The notes: generated by a model from the sequence alone, not told the origin. Shown: positions 1-6,945, numbered from the stretch's first letter. The stretch: 11,558 nt of DNA from an uncultured Oscillospiraceae bacterium (GCA_934565615.1 CAKTIH010000071.1:1-11558); one strand, 5' to 3'. A program made the numbers and translations.

Positions 1-40
1 GCGTGGGCACCACGCCGCCCACGCCTCTACTGCTATTTTT
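1..40 (+). terminator. Edge hairpin, possible terminator of a gene to the left
   Basis: GCGTGGGC at 1-8 pairs perfectly with GCCCACGC at 17-24 around an 8-nt loop. The stem may extend left of the window. A run of six T lies at 35-40, about ten bases after the stem, which is further than in a standard intrinsic terminator. It could end a plus-strand transcript entering from the left, or be the tail of a structured RNA. The visible sequence cannot decide. Confidence 0.3.
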
Positions 41-104
41 TGCTAAGCTCTACCCCAACTATTGACATAGAACCGAAAATGTTTCAGTGAGTGGGAAAAT
101 TTTT

Positions 105-138
105 GAAAAAACTCCCGCTGTGTATCACAGCGGGAGTT
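105..138 (-). terminator. Rho-independent terminator of the AEC-MATE operon
   Basis: A perfect 13-bp stem (110-122 with 126-138) closes on a 3-nt loop. Read on the minus strand it begins 7 bases after the MATE stop codon and is followed by a T-rich tract (complement of 101-111). This is a textbook intrinsic terminator for the minus-strand operon. Confidence 0.9.
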
Positions 139-145
139 AAATGTA

Positions 146-1513
146 TTACGCAGCCTGTTCCATTTTGCCTATTTTGTACTTCTTGACATAGCGGAAGTAT
201 ATCATATACGCAAGTGAGGTCAGCCCCCATGTGATGGGATAGGCCACGGCGACGGTTGAAATGTCATTATGCAGCGGCACGACGGTGTATATCCACACAA
301 CGCGCGCGATACAGATACCGACAGCCGTGATGATGAACGGCACAAGCGTATCGCCGATGCCCCGCAGGCTGCCGCCGTAGACCTCGACCGGGACATACAG
401 CAGGTACCACGGCATGATATAGATTATCATGCGCATGGCAAGGTCAATGACGTTCTGGTCGGTCGTGAATACTACAAGGAGATATTTGCCGAGCGTCACG
501 AACAGCACACTTATCAAAATGGCGAAGCCCGAGGTCATTATCATGCAGTCGCGTATGCTTTCACGCACGCGCTGCATGCTGTTTGCGCCGAAGTTCTGCC
601 CGACGAAGGTCATGACCGCAAGCCCCATCGCGCTGAGCACCAGCCATGTGAAGGCGTCCACCTTGCCCATCGCGACCCACGCCGCGGCGGTGTCTGTGCC
701 GAAGCGGTTGACAGCGGTGATGATTATCATGTTGGAGATAGAATAAAGCACAGCCTGAAGCCCTGCAGGAAGCCCGATATGTACCGTGCGGCGCATGAGC
801 TTCCAGTCAGTGCGCAGTTTTGAAAGCTCAAGTCTGACGCTCTCTTCGGTCTTTGGCCGTGCGAGGAACCAGCAGACCATCACCGCGCTCAGAAGCTGCG
901 ACAGCGCCGTCGCGACTGCCGCGCCCGCGACGCCCATATTAAAGGTGACAACAAACAGCAGGTCGAGCACCACATTTATAAGGCAGCAGGCGATAAGGAA
1001 ATACAGCGGGTGCTTGGAGTCCCCGACCGCGCGCAGGATAGCGGAGCCCATATTGTAGACCATTCCGGGGATCATCGCCAGATACACCCAGCGCATATAC
1101 ACGATGGAGTCGGCCATCGTGTCCTCCGGGGTCGCCATGATGCGCAGCAGCACCGGAGCGGTGAGAATGCCGACGACGGTCATGATAGCGCCGCTTGCGA
1201 TGGCAAGGATCATCGCTGTGTGCACCGAGCGGGAGGAATCCTCCGCATCACGCGCGCCGTAATATTGCGCGACAATGACCGCTGCGCCAGAAGCAACGCC
1301 GGTGAAAAAGCCGATAAGCAGATTGAGTATCTGCGAGGACGAGCCCCCGACCGCGGCCAGCGCCTCCTTGCCGACGAAGCGGCCGACTATGACCGCGTCA
1401 ACAGTGTTATAAAGCTGCTGGAAAAACGTTCCTAGGAGCACCGGGAAGAAGAACAGCATCAGCTGCTTCCAGATAACTCCCTCGGTGATCCCGTTATATT
1501 TTGAATTGTTCAT
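146..1513 (-). CDS. MATE family efflux transporter
   Basis: This 455-residue integral membrane protein has about twelve hydrophobic segments, the usual size and shape of a MATE (NorM/DinF-type) exporter. These proteins expel cationic drugs or metabolites in exchange for Na+ or H+. The N-terminal stretch FQQLYNTVDAVIVGRFVG at about residues 31-48 is the hallmark of the Firmicute MATE branch. A second, related half begins near residue 240 (HIGLPAGLQ...), as expected for the internal pseudo-repeat. The start is the ATG at 1513. Its AGGAG lies at 1526-1530 and overlaps the stop codon of the upstream AEC gene, so the two genes are probably translationally coupled. The substrate cannot be deduced; many gut Clostridia carry several such paralogues. 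Family assignment is very secure, function is generic. Confidence 0.95.
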   Translation of the reverse strand: MNNSKYNGITEGVIWKQLMLFFFPVLLGTFFQQLYNTVDAVIVGRFVGKEALAAVGGSSSQILNLLIGFFTGVASGAAVIVAQYYGARDAEDSSRSVHTAMILAIASGAIMTVVGILTAPVLLRIMATPEDTMADSIVYMRWVYLAMIPGMVYNMGSAILRAVGDSKHPLYFLIACCLINVVLDLLFVVTFNMGVAGAAVATALSQLLSAVMVCWFLARPKTEESVRLELSKLRTDWKLMRRTVHIGLPAGLQAVLYSISNMIIITAVNRFGTDTAAAWVAMGKVDAFTWLVLSAMGLAVMTFVGQNFGANSMQRVRESIRDCMIMTSGFAILISVLFVTLGKYLLVVFTTDQNVIDLAMRMIIYIMPWYLLYVPVEVYGGSLRGIGDTLVPFIITAVGICIARVVWIYTVVPLHNDISTVAVAYPITWGLTSLAYMIYFRYVKKYKIGKMEQAA

Positions 1514-1528
1514 TTAATCAACTATCTC

Positions 1529-2470
1529 CTAAATTACACCTAAGGTCTTGAAGATCATTGCCCATATAAAAAGCGTCAGGGAGCACAGCGCGCTCGTCGC
1601 AACAACGGCGTTGCCCGCAAGCTTTGCGTCGCCGCCCATCTGCTGCGCCATCGTGAAGGAAGCTATCGCCGTGGAGGAAGCAAAGACTCCGAGGAGCGAG
1701 GCAAATTCCACGCCGCGGAAGCCGAGCAGGCACGCGAGCCCCAGCATAATCGCCGGGATAATGATAAGCCTGCCTATCACTATTGCAGCCACAGTTTTAA
1801 TATCATCCCGCAGGTCGCCAAACTCAAAGAAACCGCCAAGCAGAAACAGCATGATCGGAGAAGTCGCGTTAGCAAGCTGCGCGACGGCGTGCTCCAGCCC
1901 GGAGGGCAGTTTCAGTTTCAGCAGCTGGAAGATAATTCCGACGAGGGTCCCGACTATCATAGGGTTCTTGAGTATGTCAAGGGCAAGGCCGAGCTTACTT
2001 GTTTTAACACCGCCGAAGTGCTCAAGCGTAACAACGGCAAGGACATTATAAAGCGGAATAACGGTCGCCAGCAGCATGACGACGCAGCCAAAATCCGCCC
2101 CTACGGGCAGGAGCTGCTGCGCAAGCGGCAGACCGATAATGACGAAGTTGCTGCGATATAGCGCCTGGATCATAACGCCTTGCCGTTCAGGTCGTCGCTC
2201 CGTCCGCTTGACGATCTGCATGCTGACAAACCATTCCGCCAGCACGCCGAGCAGCGCAAAGCACATGAGCTTCACATTGAACGAAGCCGCAAGATCGGAC
2301 ACATATATATTATAGAAGGTCATTACCGGCATAAAATACCGGAAGATCACCCGGTTAAAGTGGAAAACATCCTCGCGCTTTATATCGCCCAGACACCGCG
2401 CCAGATAGCCGAGAGCGATAAGAATGAATATCGGAGTAACGGCATTCAGGCATACGATAAAGTTTTCCAA
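1529..2470 (-). CDS. AEC family (auxin efflux carrier-like) permease
   Basis: A 313-residue membrane protein with about ten hydrophobic segments. It opens with TPIFILIALGYLARCLG (residues 12-28), carries NPMIVGTLVGIIF (169-181), the helix-break motif seen in AEC proteins, and ends with SFTMAQQMGGDAKLAGN (271-287). Bacterial AEC proteins are secondary carriers for malate, malonate and other organic acids; the substrate here is unknown. I place the start at TTG 2470, not at the in-frame ATG 2539. The TTG has a strong GGAGGGG six bases upstream, family members normally begin MENF-like right there, and the extra 23 residues of the long form are not membrane-like. It is the first gene of a two-gene unit with the MATE exporter, separated by 15 bp. 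Confidence 0.93.
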   Translation of the reverse strand: MENFIVCLNAVTPIFILIALGYLARCLGDIKREDVFHFNRVIFRYFMPVMTFYNIYVSDLAASFNVKLMCFALLGVLAEWFVSMQIVKRTERRPERQGVMIQALYRSNFVIIGLPLAQQLLPVGADFGCVVMLLATVIPLYNVLAVVTLEHFGGVKTSKLGLALDILKNPMIVGTLVGIIFQLLKLKLPSGLEHAVAQLANATSPIMLFLLGGFFEFGDLRDDIKTVAAIVIGRLIIIPAIMLGLACLLGFRGVEFASLLGVFASSTAIASFTMAQQMGGDAKLAGNAVVATSALCSLTLFIWAMIFKTLGVI

Positions 2471-2476
2471 GGCTTT

Positions 2477-2483
2477 CCCCTCC
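2477..2483 (-). promoter_or_regulatory. Ribosome binding site that fixes the TTG start of the AEC gene
   Basis: The minus strand reads GGAGGGG here, followed by a 6-base spacer and TTG. The alternative ATG at 2539 would place this strong site inside the coding region. This decides the start codon used above. Confidence 0.75.
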
Positions 2484-2594
2484 GCATCTATAAAGTTCGC
2501 GTTAAGAGCAAGTATACGAGCGAGATATGGAAAAAGCAATGCTGAAACAAAAAATCATCGAAATAGCCAAAACCGGCTCGAAACCGCGTCAAAG

Positions 2595-2625
2595 AGTATA
2601 CAACTTTATGGCATAAAACTGTCAG
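2595..2625 (-). promoter_or_regulatory. Candidate promoter of the AEC-MATE operon
   Basis: Minus strand: CTGACA (2625-2620) as a -35 and TATACT (2600-2595) as a -10, with a 19-base spacer, which is longer than the ideal 17. It would leave a leader of roughly 118 bases before the TTG start. It begins immediately downstream of the hairpin that ends the preceding gene, a sensible place for a promoter. The match is moderate. Confidence 0.35.
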
Positions 2626-2627
2626 AA

Positions 2628-2660
2628 AATCCGGCGTAAACCTGTAAGTCACGCCGGATT
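2628..2660 (-). terminator. Hairpin terminator after the Ig-like surface protein gene
   Basis: AATCCGGCGT (2628-2637) and ACGCCGGATT (2651-2660) form a perfect 10-bp stem with a 13-nt loop, 26 bases past the stop codon. On the minus strand it is followed by a short, interrupted T tract, so it is a moderate intrinsic terminator separating this gene from the AEC operon. Confidence 0.65.
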
Positions 2661-2686
2661 CACTACTTTAATGTTGTAAATTTCTA

Positions 2687-3994
2687 TTATTCGTCTCTGC
2701 TGCGCTTGGAGTCTATACGCAGGTACACGACCACGCCGACCAGTGCGGCCAGCGCGAGGAAGCCGATGATGCCGAAGAAGATGAGCTGGGTGCTGTTGCC
2801 GCGGTTATAGCTGCCGTTATCTGAACTCGTGCGGGTGGGCGTCGCCGTCGGGACCGGGGTAGGCGTCGCCTCAGGCTCAAAGCTGACCTCGGCAAGGTCG
2901 GTATAGACAGGCTCGCTCGTGATACCCTCGCGAGTGTTCATTACGGCGACGCAGTAATACATCGTGCCTTCTGTCTGAGTCGGGGTGTAGCTCGCGTTTG
3001 TCGCGCCGTCAATGGGGGTGGCCATGCCGCGGTTATTCACATTCGTGCTGTACCACTGGTAGCTCAGCTCGCCGTTGTTGGGAGAGGTCGCCTGAACGGT
3101 CAGCGTGCAGGTCTCCCCTTTCTTGAGACGGGTGCTCTGAGGAGCGAGGTTGATGTTCGGCGTCTTCGTGGTGAGTCCGTCGTTGCTGAGGTCGGTCCCG
3201 GTGGTCTGGTCGTTATTGCCGGTGGTGGTATTGGTGTTGCTGTTCGTGTTGGTATTGGTGCTATTATTATTGTTGCTGTTGGAGCTATTGTTATTGTTGT
3301 TCGTATTGGTATTCGACGCGGCCTTGACTGTTATGCGCGCGCCGTTGGAGTAGGAAGCGCCGTTGGCGTTTTCAAACTTTGCCTCCACGCACCATTCATT
3401 GAGCGCGGACGGAATGTTTTCGAGCGTCAGGCGCTCGGTGCCGAGCCCGTCAACGCCGAGACCGGGGAAATAATCCGGAGCATCGGCTGCAGTATATGTA
3501 ACGGTAGTGTCCTTGCTGACGAGACGCCAGGTTATCTTCGTCGCGTCGTCCGCGCGGGCGACGAACTGCGCGCTGCCGCCGGGTTCGACAGTCTCACCCG
3601 TGGGGTGCTTTGTGATGTGCGGCGGGTCGCCGGGCGCAGGAGTCGCGGTCGGCGTTGTGCCGCCGGTGATGGAGATGTTGATTATAAAGGAGTAGGTGCC
3701 GTTCTCGGTGACGACGTTGTAGCTGCTGGAAAAGTTGCCGGCAGAGGTGGGCGTTCCGGCCATGTAAATGCCGTAATCATCCCATGACAGGCTCAGGCCC
3801 GCGGGAAGAGAGCCCGCGTACTTCTCATAGGACTTTATAACGAGGTTGCTGCTGAACACCTGGATGCTGCCGATGTCTTTACCGGCTTCAAAGCTGTTGA
3901 CATAGTCCGCGCCCGCGCTCAGCCCCGGCAGGGCAAGCGCCACGCAGAGCACAAGCGTGAGCGAAAGCAGAAGCTTCAAGGTTTTTCTTTTCAT
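2687..3994 (-). CDS. Secreted, membrane-anchored Ig-like domain protein
   Basis: Not a named gene. The 435-residue product starts with a clear signal peptide (KRK, then a long Leu/Val-rich core ending near LSAGA). Next comes a putative Ig/cadherin-like module at about 30-112 with the LPAGLSLSW and AGTPTSAGNF signature of the He-PIG type, a second Ig-like segment at about 124-225, an Asn/Thr/Ser-only linker at about 227-260, and a third Ig-like domain at about 280-365 with the typical YQWY and MYYCVAV strands. A Pro/Thr stalk then leads to one transmembrane helix (LIFFGIIGFLALAALVGVVV) and a short basic tail. There is no LPXTG, so anchoring is by the C-terminal helix, N-out. I prefer Met at 3994: GGAG lies 10 bases upstream of it but only one base from the ATG at 4003. 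It is transcribed alone. A role in adhesion or envelope contact is inference only. Confidence 0.85.
   Translation of the reverse strand: MKRKTLKLLLSLTLVLCVALALPGLSAGADYVNSFEAGKDIGSIQVFSSNLVIKSYEKYAGSLPAGLSLSWDDYGIYMAGTPTSAGNFSSSYNVVTENGTYSFIINISITGGTTPTATPAPGDPPHITKHPTGETVEPGGSAQFVARADDATKITWRLVSKDTTVTYTAADAPDYFPGLGVDGLGTERLTLENIPSALNEWCVEAKFENANGASYSNGARITVKAASNTNTNNNNNSSNSNNNNSTNTNTNSNTNTTTGNNDQTTGTDLSNDGLTTKTPNINLAPQSTRLKKGETCTLTVQATSPNNGELSYQWYSTNVNNRGMATPIDGATNASYTPTQTEGTMYYCVAVMNTREGITSEPVYTDLAEVSFEPEATPTPVPTATPTRTSSDNGSYNRGNSTQLIFFGIIGFLALAALVGVVVYLRIDSKRSRDE
3215..3316 (-). repeat. Low-complexity Asn/Thr/Ser-coding tract
   Basis: About 34 codons encode almost only Asn, Thr and Ser, built from repeated AAC/AAT and ACC/ACG triplets (GTT/ATT/GGT on the plus strand). 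It is a flexible linker between the second and third Ig-like domains. The near-repetitive triplets make it a likely site of length variation by slippage or recombination. Confidence 0.8.
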
Positions 3995-4044
3995 CTTTTT
4001 CATTCTCCGTTTTCTTTTTGTCTTTAACTTTTTGTCTTAAAAAT

Positions 4045-4073
4045 ATTATAGCACAGCGATATTTCCCCTGCAA
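4045..4073 (-). promoter_or_regulatory. Extended -10 promoter of the Ig-like protein gene
   Basis: On the minus strand a consensus TATAAT (4050-4045) is preceded by TGC, giving a perfect extended -10. TTGCAG (4073-4068) stands 17 bases further upstream as a weak -35. The region further upstream (about 4085-4140) is AT-rich and could act as an UP element. Transcription would begin near 4038, about 44 bases before the start codon. Confidence 0.75.
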
Positions 4074-4137
4074 GACGGGAAGTCACGATTTTGCAATCTT
4101 AATAATATGACGAAGAAAAGCGAAATATGTTTCAACT

Positions 4138-4153
4138 TTGTAGACAATTACAA
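4138..4153. promoter_or_regulatory. Inverted repeat upstream of bioY, candidate operator
   Basis: TTGTAGACAATTACAA contains TTGTA (4138-4142) and TACAA (4149-4153) as inverted arms, and a nested TTGT-AG-ACAA. It directly abuts the predicted bioY -35. Repeats of the TTGT...ACAA kind are common operators for GntR-type regulators. It does not fit the long-spaced BirA operator. The regulator is unknown. Confidence 0.35.
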
Positions 4154-4182
4154 TTCACTTTCTCGGCGCGGCATGATAAAAT
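4154..4182 (+). promoter_or_regulatory. Promoter of bioY
   Basis: TTCACT (4154-4159) is followed after 17 bases by TAAAAT (4177-4182), with TG at 4174-4175 giving an extended -10. The start of transcription would fall near 4189, only about 20 bases before the ATG, so there is no room for a riboswitch in the leader. Confidence 0.6.
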
Positions 4183-4209
4183 CGTCCGCGTCTGAAAGGA
4201 GTGGCTGCA

Positions 4210-4746
4210 ATGAAGAATAAGACACGTATGATGATCCTCGCGGCACTGTTCGCGGCGCTTACCGCGGTGGGCGCGTTCATCCGTTTCCCGCTCGGGACGA
4301 TGTCGGTGACGCTGCAATTCATGTTCACCGCTATGGCCGGTGTGCTGCTCGGCGCGAAATGGGGCGCGGTGTCGCAGGCGGTGTATGTCGTGCTCGGGCT
4401 TGTCGGGCTGCCGGTGTTCACGATGGGCGGCGGCATAGGCTATGTCATGCAGCCGAGCTTCGGCTTCCTGTTGGGGCTTATTCCCACTGCTTGGGTGATA
4501 GGCCGCCTGACGGAAAAAGAAAGCGGACATTGGCGCATCGCACTCGCCTGCCTTGCGGGGCTCGCGGTGCTGTACCTGATTGGTCTGCCGTATATGTATT
4601 TGATAATGAAGCTGTATCTGCACAAGTCCATAACCGTGTGGACGGCGATAAAGGCCGGGATGCTGGTCTATCTGCCGGGCGACGCGATAAAGATAGCCCT
4701 GACCGTGCTGCTATACAAGCCACTGAGGAAAGCGATTAGAAAGTGA
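4210..4746 (+). CDS. bioY: Biotin ECF transporter S component BioY
   Basis: This 178-residue, six-helix protein is the substrate-binding (S) subunit of the biotin energy-coupling factor transporter in the cytoplasmic membrane. The BioY signature is plain: GLPVF at 66-70, GGGIGYVMQPSFGFLLG at 73-89, and YLPGDAIK at 154-161 in the last part. Helix 1 holds ILAALFAALT (9-18), the Ala-rich face by which S components dock to EcfT. No EcfA or EcfT gene is in the window, so it probably uses a shared module encoded elsewhere. The start is ATG 4210, 8 bases after AGGAG (4197-4201). An in-frame GTG at 4201 overlaps that ribosome binding site and is not used. It is a single-gene unit, divergent from the Ig-like protein gene. 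No biotin synthesis gene is nearby. Confidence 0.95.
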   Translation: MKNKTRMMILAALFAALTAVGAFIRFPLGTMSVTLQFMFTAMAGVLLGAKWGAVSQAVYVVLGLVGLPVFTMGGGIGYVMQPSFGFLLGLIPTAWVIGRLTEKESGHWRIALACLAGLAVLYLIGLPYMYLIMKLYLHKSITVWTAIKAGMLVYLPGDAIKIALTVLLYKPLRKAIRK

Positions 4747-4764
4747 GATCCGACTCAAATATTT

Positions 4765-4802
4765 GTGCGCGCTGCGAATCGCAGCGCGCACGTTTGCTTT
4801 TT
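4765..4802 (+). terminator. Strong terminator of bioY, between convergent genes
   Basis: A 12-bp GC-rich stem (4765-4776 with 4780-4791) closes on a 3-nt AAT loop. It is followed by GTTTGCTTTTT on the plus strand. It lies 18 bases past the bioY stop and just beyond the end of the convergent phosphomutase gene, for which it may also act, although the T tract on that strand is weaker. Confidence 0.88.
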
Positions 4803-4808
4803 CATCTA

Positions 4809-6221
4809 TCACAGGTTAAGGAACTTTTTCCAAGTACCGATATATCCCTCAGCCTTTTCCTTCGTCTCGGCCTCGGCTGCCATACGCAGCAGCGGCTCCG
4901 TACCAGAAAAGCGGCAAATGACCCAGCTGCCGTCTTTGAAGTAGACCTTGCAACCGTCCTCGCGGCTGATGTGGTCGACGCCGTCAAAGTCCGGATTGCG
5001 CAGTTCTTCAAACAGGAAATGCTGAAGCTCCGCCTTGCGCTCGTTCGTCATGGTGAAGGATGCTTCGGCGTAGGCAAGCTCGCCGTAAAGCTCGCATATC
5101 TCGCGATACAGCTCCGAGAGCTTCTTGCCCGTAACGGCAAGCATCTCGACCAGCAGCGCCGCGGCATATATGCCGTCCTTACCGGAGATGTGCCCGCGCA
5201 CGGCAAGGCCGCCGGAGGACTCGCCGCCGATTATCGCGTCCGTCTCCGCCATCTTCGCCGAGACCCATTTGAAGCCGACAGGCACCTCATAGCATTTCTG
5301 CCCCAGTCCCTCAGCGACGCGGTCGAGCAGATGCGTCGTGGAGTTATTGCGCACACACGGGCCTGTCCAGCCGCGGTATTTCACAAGGTAGTAGTACAGC
5401 AGCACAAGCAGCTTGTTCGGGTGGACGAAATGTCCCTCGTCGTCGATAACGCCGAGACGGTCAGCGTCGCCGTCGGTGGCGATGCCGAGGTCGCAGCGGT
5501 AGCGGTCGAGCACGAGCGCCGAGAGCGGCCCCATCGTCTCCTCATTCGGTGCGGGGAGCTTCCCGCCGAAGAGCGTGTCATGCCGCTCGTGGATTATCTC
5601 AAGGTCGCAGCGGCATGTCATGAGTATCATGCTCAGGCAGGTCTGGCTCACGCCGTACATCGGGTCGAGCGCGATGCGCAGCTGCGCTTTCTTTATCGCC
5701 TCGACGTCTATCGCGGCAAGGATGCTGTCGATATAATCGTTCGAGGGGTTCTTCTCCTTGATCTTCCCCTCGGCCAGCGCCGCGTCATAGTCGACGCTCT
5801 TGACCTCCTCAGGCCTAAGGCGCGCGATGTGCTCCTCTATTTTATTCGTCACGGTCTTGTCCGCGTCGCGCCCGCCGGCAGTGAATACCTTGATGCCGTT
5901 ATATATCGCGGGATTGTGGCTCGCCGTAATGGCCATGCCGTAGGGCATATCGTGCGTCTTGACAACGAACATCATAAGCGGCGTGGGCGACGAGCGGTTT
6001 ATCATATACACCTTGAAGCCATAGCCGACCAGCACCTCCGCCGCCCAGTGCGCGGACTCCTTGGATAGAAAGCGCCTGTCATAGCCGACGCATATCTCCT
6101 TGCCTGCATGCCCTTCCTCAAGCATCAGGCCGCAGAGCCCCGCCGTCAGCAGACGGATATTCTCCTTTGTGAACTCGTCAGCGATTATGGCTCGCCAGCC
6201 GCCGGTACCGAATTTTATCAT
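4809..6221 (-). CDS. Phosphoglucomutase/phosphomannomutase family enzyme
   Basis: Member of the alpha-D-phosphohexomutase superfamily, cytoplasmic, which interconverts the 1- and 6-phosphates of a hexose (glucose, mannose or an amino sugar). With the ATG at 6221 the product is 470 residues, a normal length. All four active-site loops are visible: TASHNP with the phosphoserine at about residue 101, the Mg-binding DGDADR at about 250-255, the sugar-specificity loop GGESSGG at about 332-338, and the phosphate-binding RFSGTEP at about 437-443. The specificity loop differs from the GEMSG of glucosamine mutase GlmM, so a glucose or mannose mutase is more likely, but the substrate is not settled. 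The start follows GAGGTG by 6 bases; a GTG at 6230 overlaps that site and is rejected. It is transcribed alone, convergent with bioY. Confidence 0.93.
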   Translation of the reverse strand: MIKFGTGGWRAIIADEFTKENIRLLTAGLCGLMLEEGHAGKEICVGYDRRFLSKESAHWAAEVLVGYGFKVYMINRSSPTPLMMFVVKTHDMPYGMAITASHNPAIYNGIKVFTAGGRDADKTVTNKIEEHIARLRPEEVKSVDYDAALAEGKIKEKNPSNDYIDSILAAIDVEAIKKAQLRIALDPMYGVSQTCLSMILMTCRCDLEIIHERHDTLFGGKLPAPNEETMGPLSALVLDRYRCDLGIATDGDADRLGVIDDEGHFVHPNKLLVLLYYYLVKYRGWTGPCVRNNSTTHLLDRVAEGLGQKCYEVPVGFKWVSAKMAETDAIIGGESSGGLAVRGHISGKDGIYAAALLVEMLAVTGKKLSELYREICELYGELAYAEASFTMTNERKAELQHFLFEELRNPDFDGVDHISREDGCKVYFKDGSWVICRFSGTEPLLRMAAEAETKEKAEGYIGTWKKFLNL

Positions 6222-6274
6222 TATCTTCACCTCATACCTGTTATGCGCCGAAGCGCTCTTTTTAATTATGATTT

Positions 6275-6303
6275 ATTTTATCATTTCCCATGTCCGGAAA
6301 CAA
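6275..6303 (-). promoter_or_regulatory. Promoter of the phosphomutase gene
   Basis: On the minus strand TTGTTT (6303-6298) and TAAAAT (6280-6275) are 17 bases apart, and TGA precedes the -10, making the same TGATAAAAT extended element as at bioY. The leader of about 47 bases contains a small GCGC-TTCG-GCGC hairpin (6245-6256) of unknown meaning. Confidence 0.5.
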
Positions 6304-6362
6304 GATGCAGCTGCGGTATTTTCGTCACACATCTGGTCATATATTTTTGTCTTGATTTGATA

Positions 6363-6383
6363 CTTGAACATATCCAGTTCAAG
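6363..6383. promoter_or_regulatory. Inverted repeat over the S-component promoter, candidate operator
   Basis: CTTGAAC (6363-6369) and GTTCAAG (6377-6383) are perfect 7-bp inverted arms with a 7-base spacer. The left arm contains the whole predicted -35 and the right arm lies in the promoter spacer, so a bound protein would block transcription. The short arms could also be chance. No regulator gene is adjacent. Confidence 0.4.
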
Positions 6384-6392
6384 GAATACACT
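6364..6392 (+). promoter_or_regulatory. Promoter of the S component-DUF436 operon
   Basis: TTGAAC (6364-6369), a 17-base spacer and TACACT (6387-6392) match the housekeeping consensus at 4 of 6 positions each. The predicted leader is about 20 bases, which excludes a riboswitch such as the FMN, THF or TPP elements often seen at such genes. Confidence 0.45.
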
Positions 6393-6419
6393 ACCGCCAT
6401 AAAACCACGGAGGTGCAAT

Positions 6420-6932
6420 ATGAAACACGATAAACTCACCAAGCTTATTCTTGCCGCGCTCTTTGCCGCGCTGACCTGCGCCGCAACGATGCTTATCCAT
6501 ATCCCCATGCCCGCAACGAACGGGTATATAAACCTCGGCGACTGCGTTGTTCTGCTGAGCGCCTTCTTCCTTGGGCCGGTCTACGGCATGGCAGCGGGCG
6601 GCATCGGCTCGATGCTTGCTGACCTCTTGCTCGGCTATGCGTTTTATGCTCCCGGCACGCTCATCATAAAGGGGCTCACGGCGCTCACCGCCGCGCTCAT
6701 TCTCAAGGCTCTGCACGGCAAGACCGGTGCTATGCTCGTCTCCGCCATCGCGGGCGAGACCGTCATGGTGCTCGGATATTTCGCGTATGAAAGCCTCATC
6801 CTTGGCTACGGCATGGCCGCCGCGGCAAGCATCCCCGGCAACGCCATTCAGGGCGCAGCCGGTATAATCGTCGGCATCGCAGCGTACAAGGCGCTCTACG
6901 CTATCCCCTATGTGCGCCGCCTGTCCGTCTGA
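6420..6932 (+). CDS. ECF transporter S component (PF07155-like)
   Basis: A 170-residue protein with about six membrane segments and the organisation of the ECF S components grouped with riboflavin-type family PF07155: an Ala-rich first helix (ILAALFAALT, 10-19), then IPMPATNGYINLGDCVVLLS (28-47), a Gly-rich helix with GGIGSMLADLL (60-70), and a conserved YAPGTLIIKG (76-85). It would bind a vitamin or related small molecule; the true substrate (riboflavin, pantothenate, folate or other) cannot be read from the sequence. The start is ATG 6420 with GGAGG six bases upstream; the open frame extends far upstream but has no such site. It lacks local EcfA/EcfT partners. A DUF436 gene follows after 13 bases in the same unit. 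Confidence 0.9.
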   Translation: MKHDKLTKLILAALFAALTCAATMLIHIPMPATNGYINLGDCVVLLSAFFLGPVYGMAAGGIGSMLADLLLGYAFYAPGTLIIKGLTALTAALILKALHGKTGAMLVSAIAGETVMVLGYFAYESLILGYGMAAAASIPGNAIQGAAGIIVGIAAYKALYAIPYVRRLSV

Positions 6933-6945
6933 AAGGAGCATGGAG

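Noticed and set aside
2471..2539. Longer AEC protein starting at ATG 2539.
   Set aside because: No good ribosome binding site there; a strong GGAGGGG lies just before TTG 2470, which matches the usual family N-terminus.
3215..3316. CRISPR-like or tandem repeat array.
   Set aside because: The repetition is at the triplet level inside a coding frame for an Asn/Thr/Ser linker, with no spacer-repeat periodicity.
4100..4209. Possible BirA operator or riboswitch before bioY.
   Set aside because: The palindrome lacks the long central spacer of BirA sites and the predicted leader is only about 20 bases.
4743..6068. A 441-codon plus-strand open frame opposite the phosphomutase gene.
   Set aside because: It is a shadow of a GC-rich gene: composition is Arg/Ala/His-rich with no recognisable domain, while the minus strand encodes a complete enzyme with all active-site motifs.
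6108..6419. The open frame of the S component extends upstream for about 100 codons.
   Set aside because: The ATG at 6420 has an excellent GGAGG site, the product then has the family's normal length, and the upstream part overlaps the divergent phosphomutase gene and its promoter.
6222..6419. Possible FMN, TPP or folate riboswitch before the S component.
   Set aside because: No conserved riboswitch core is visible, and the best promoter leaves a leader of about 20 bases.
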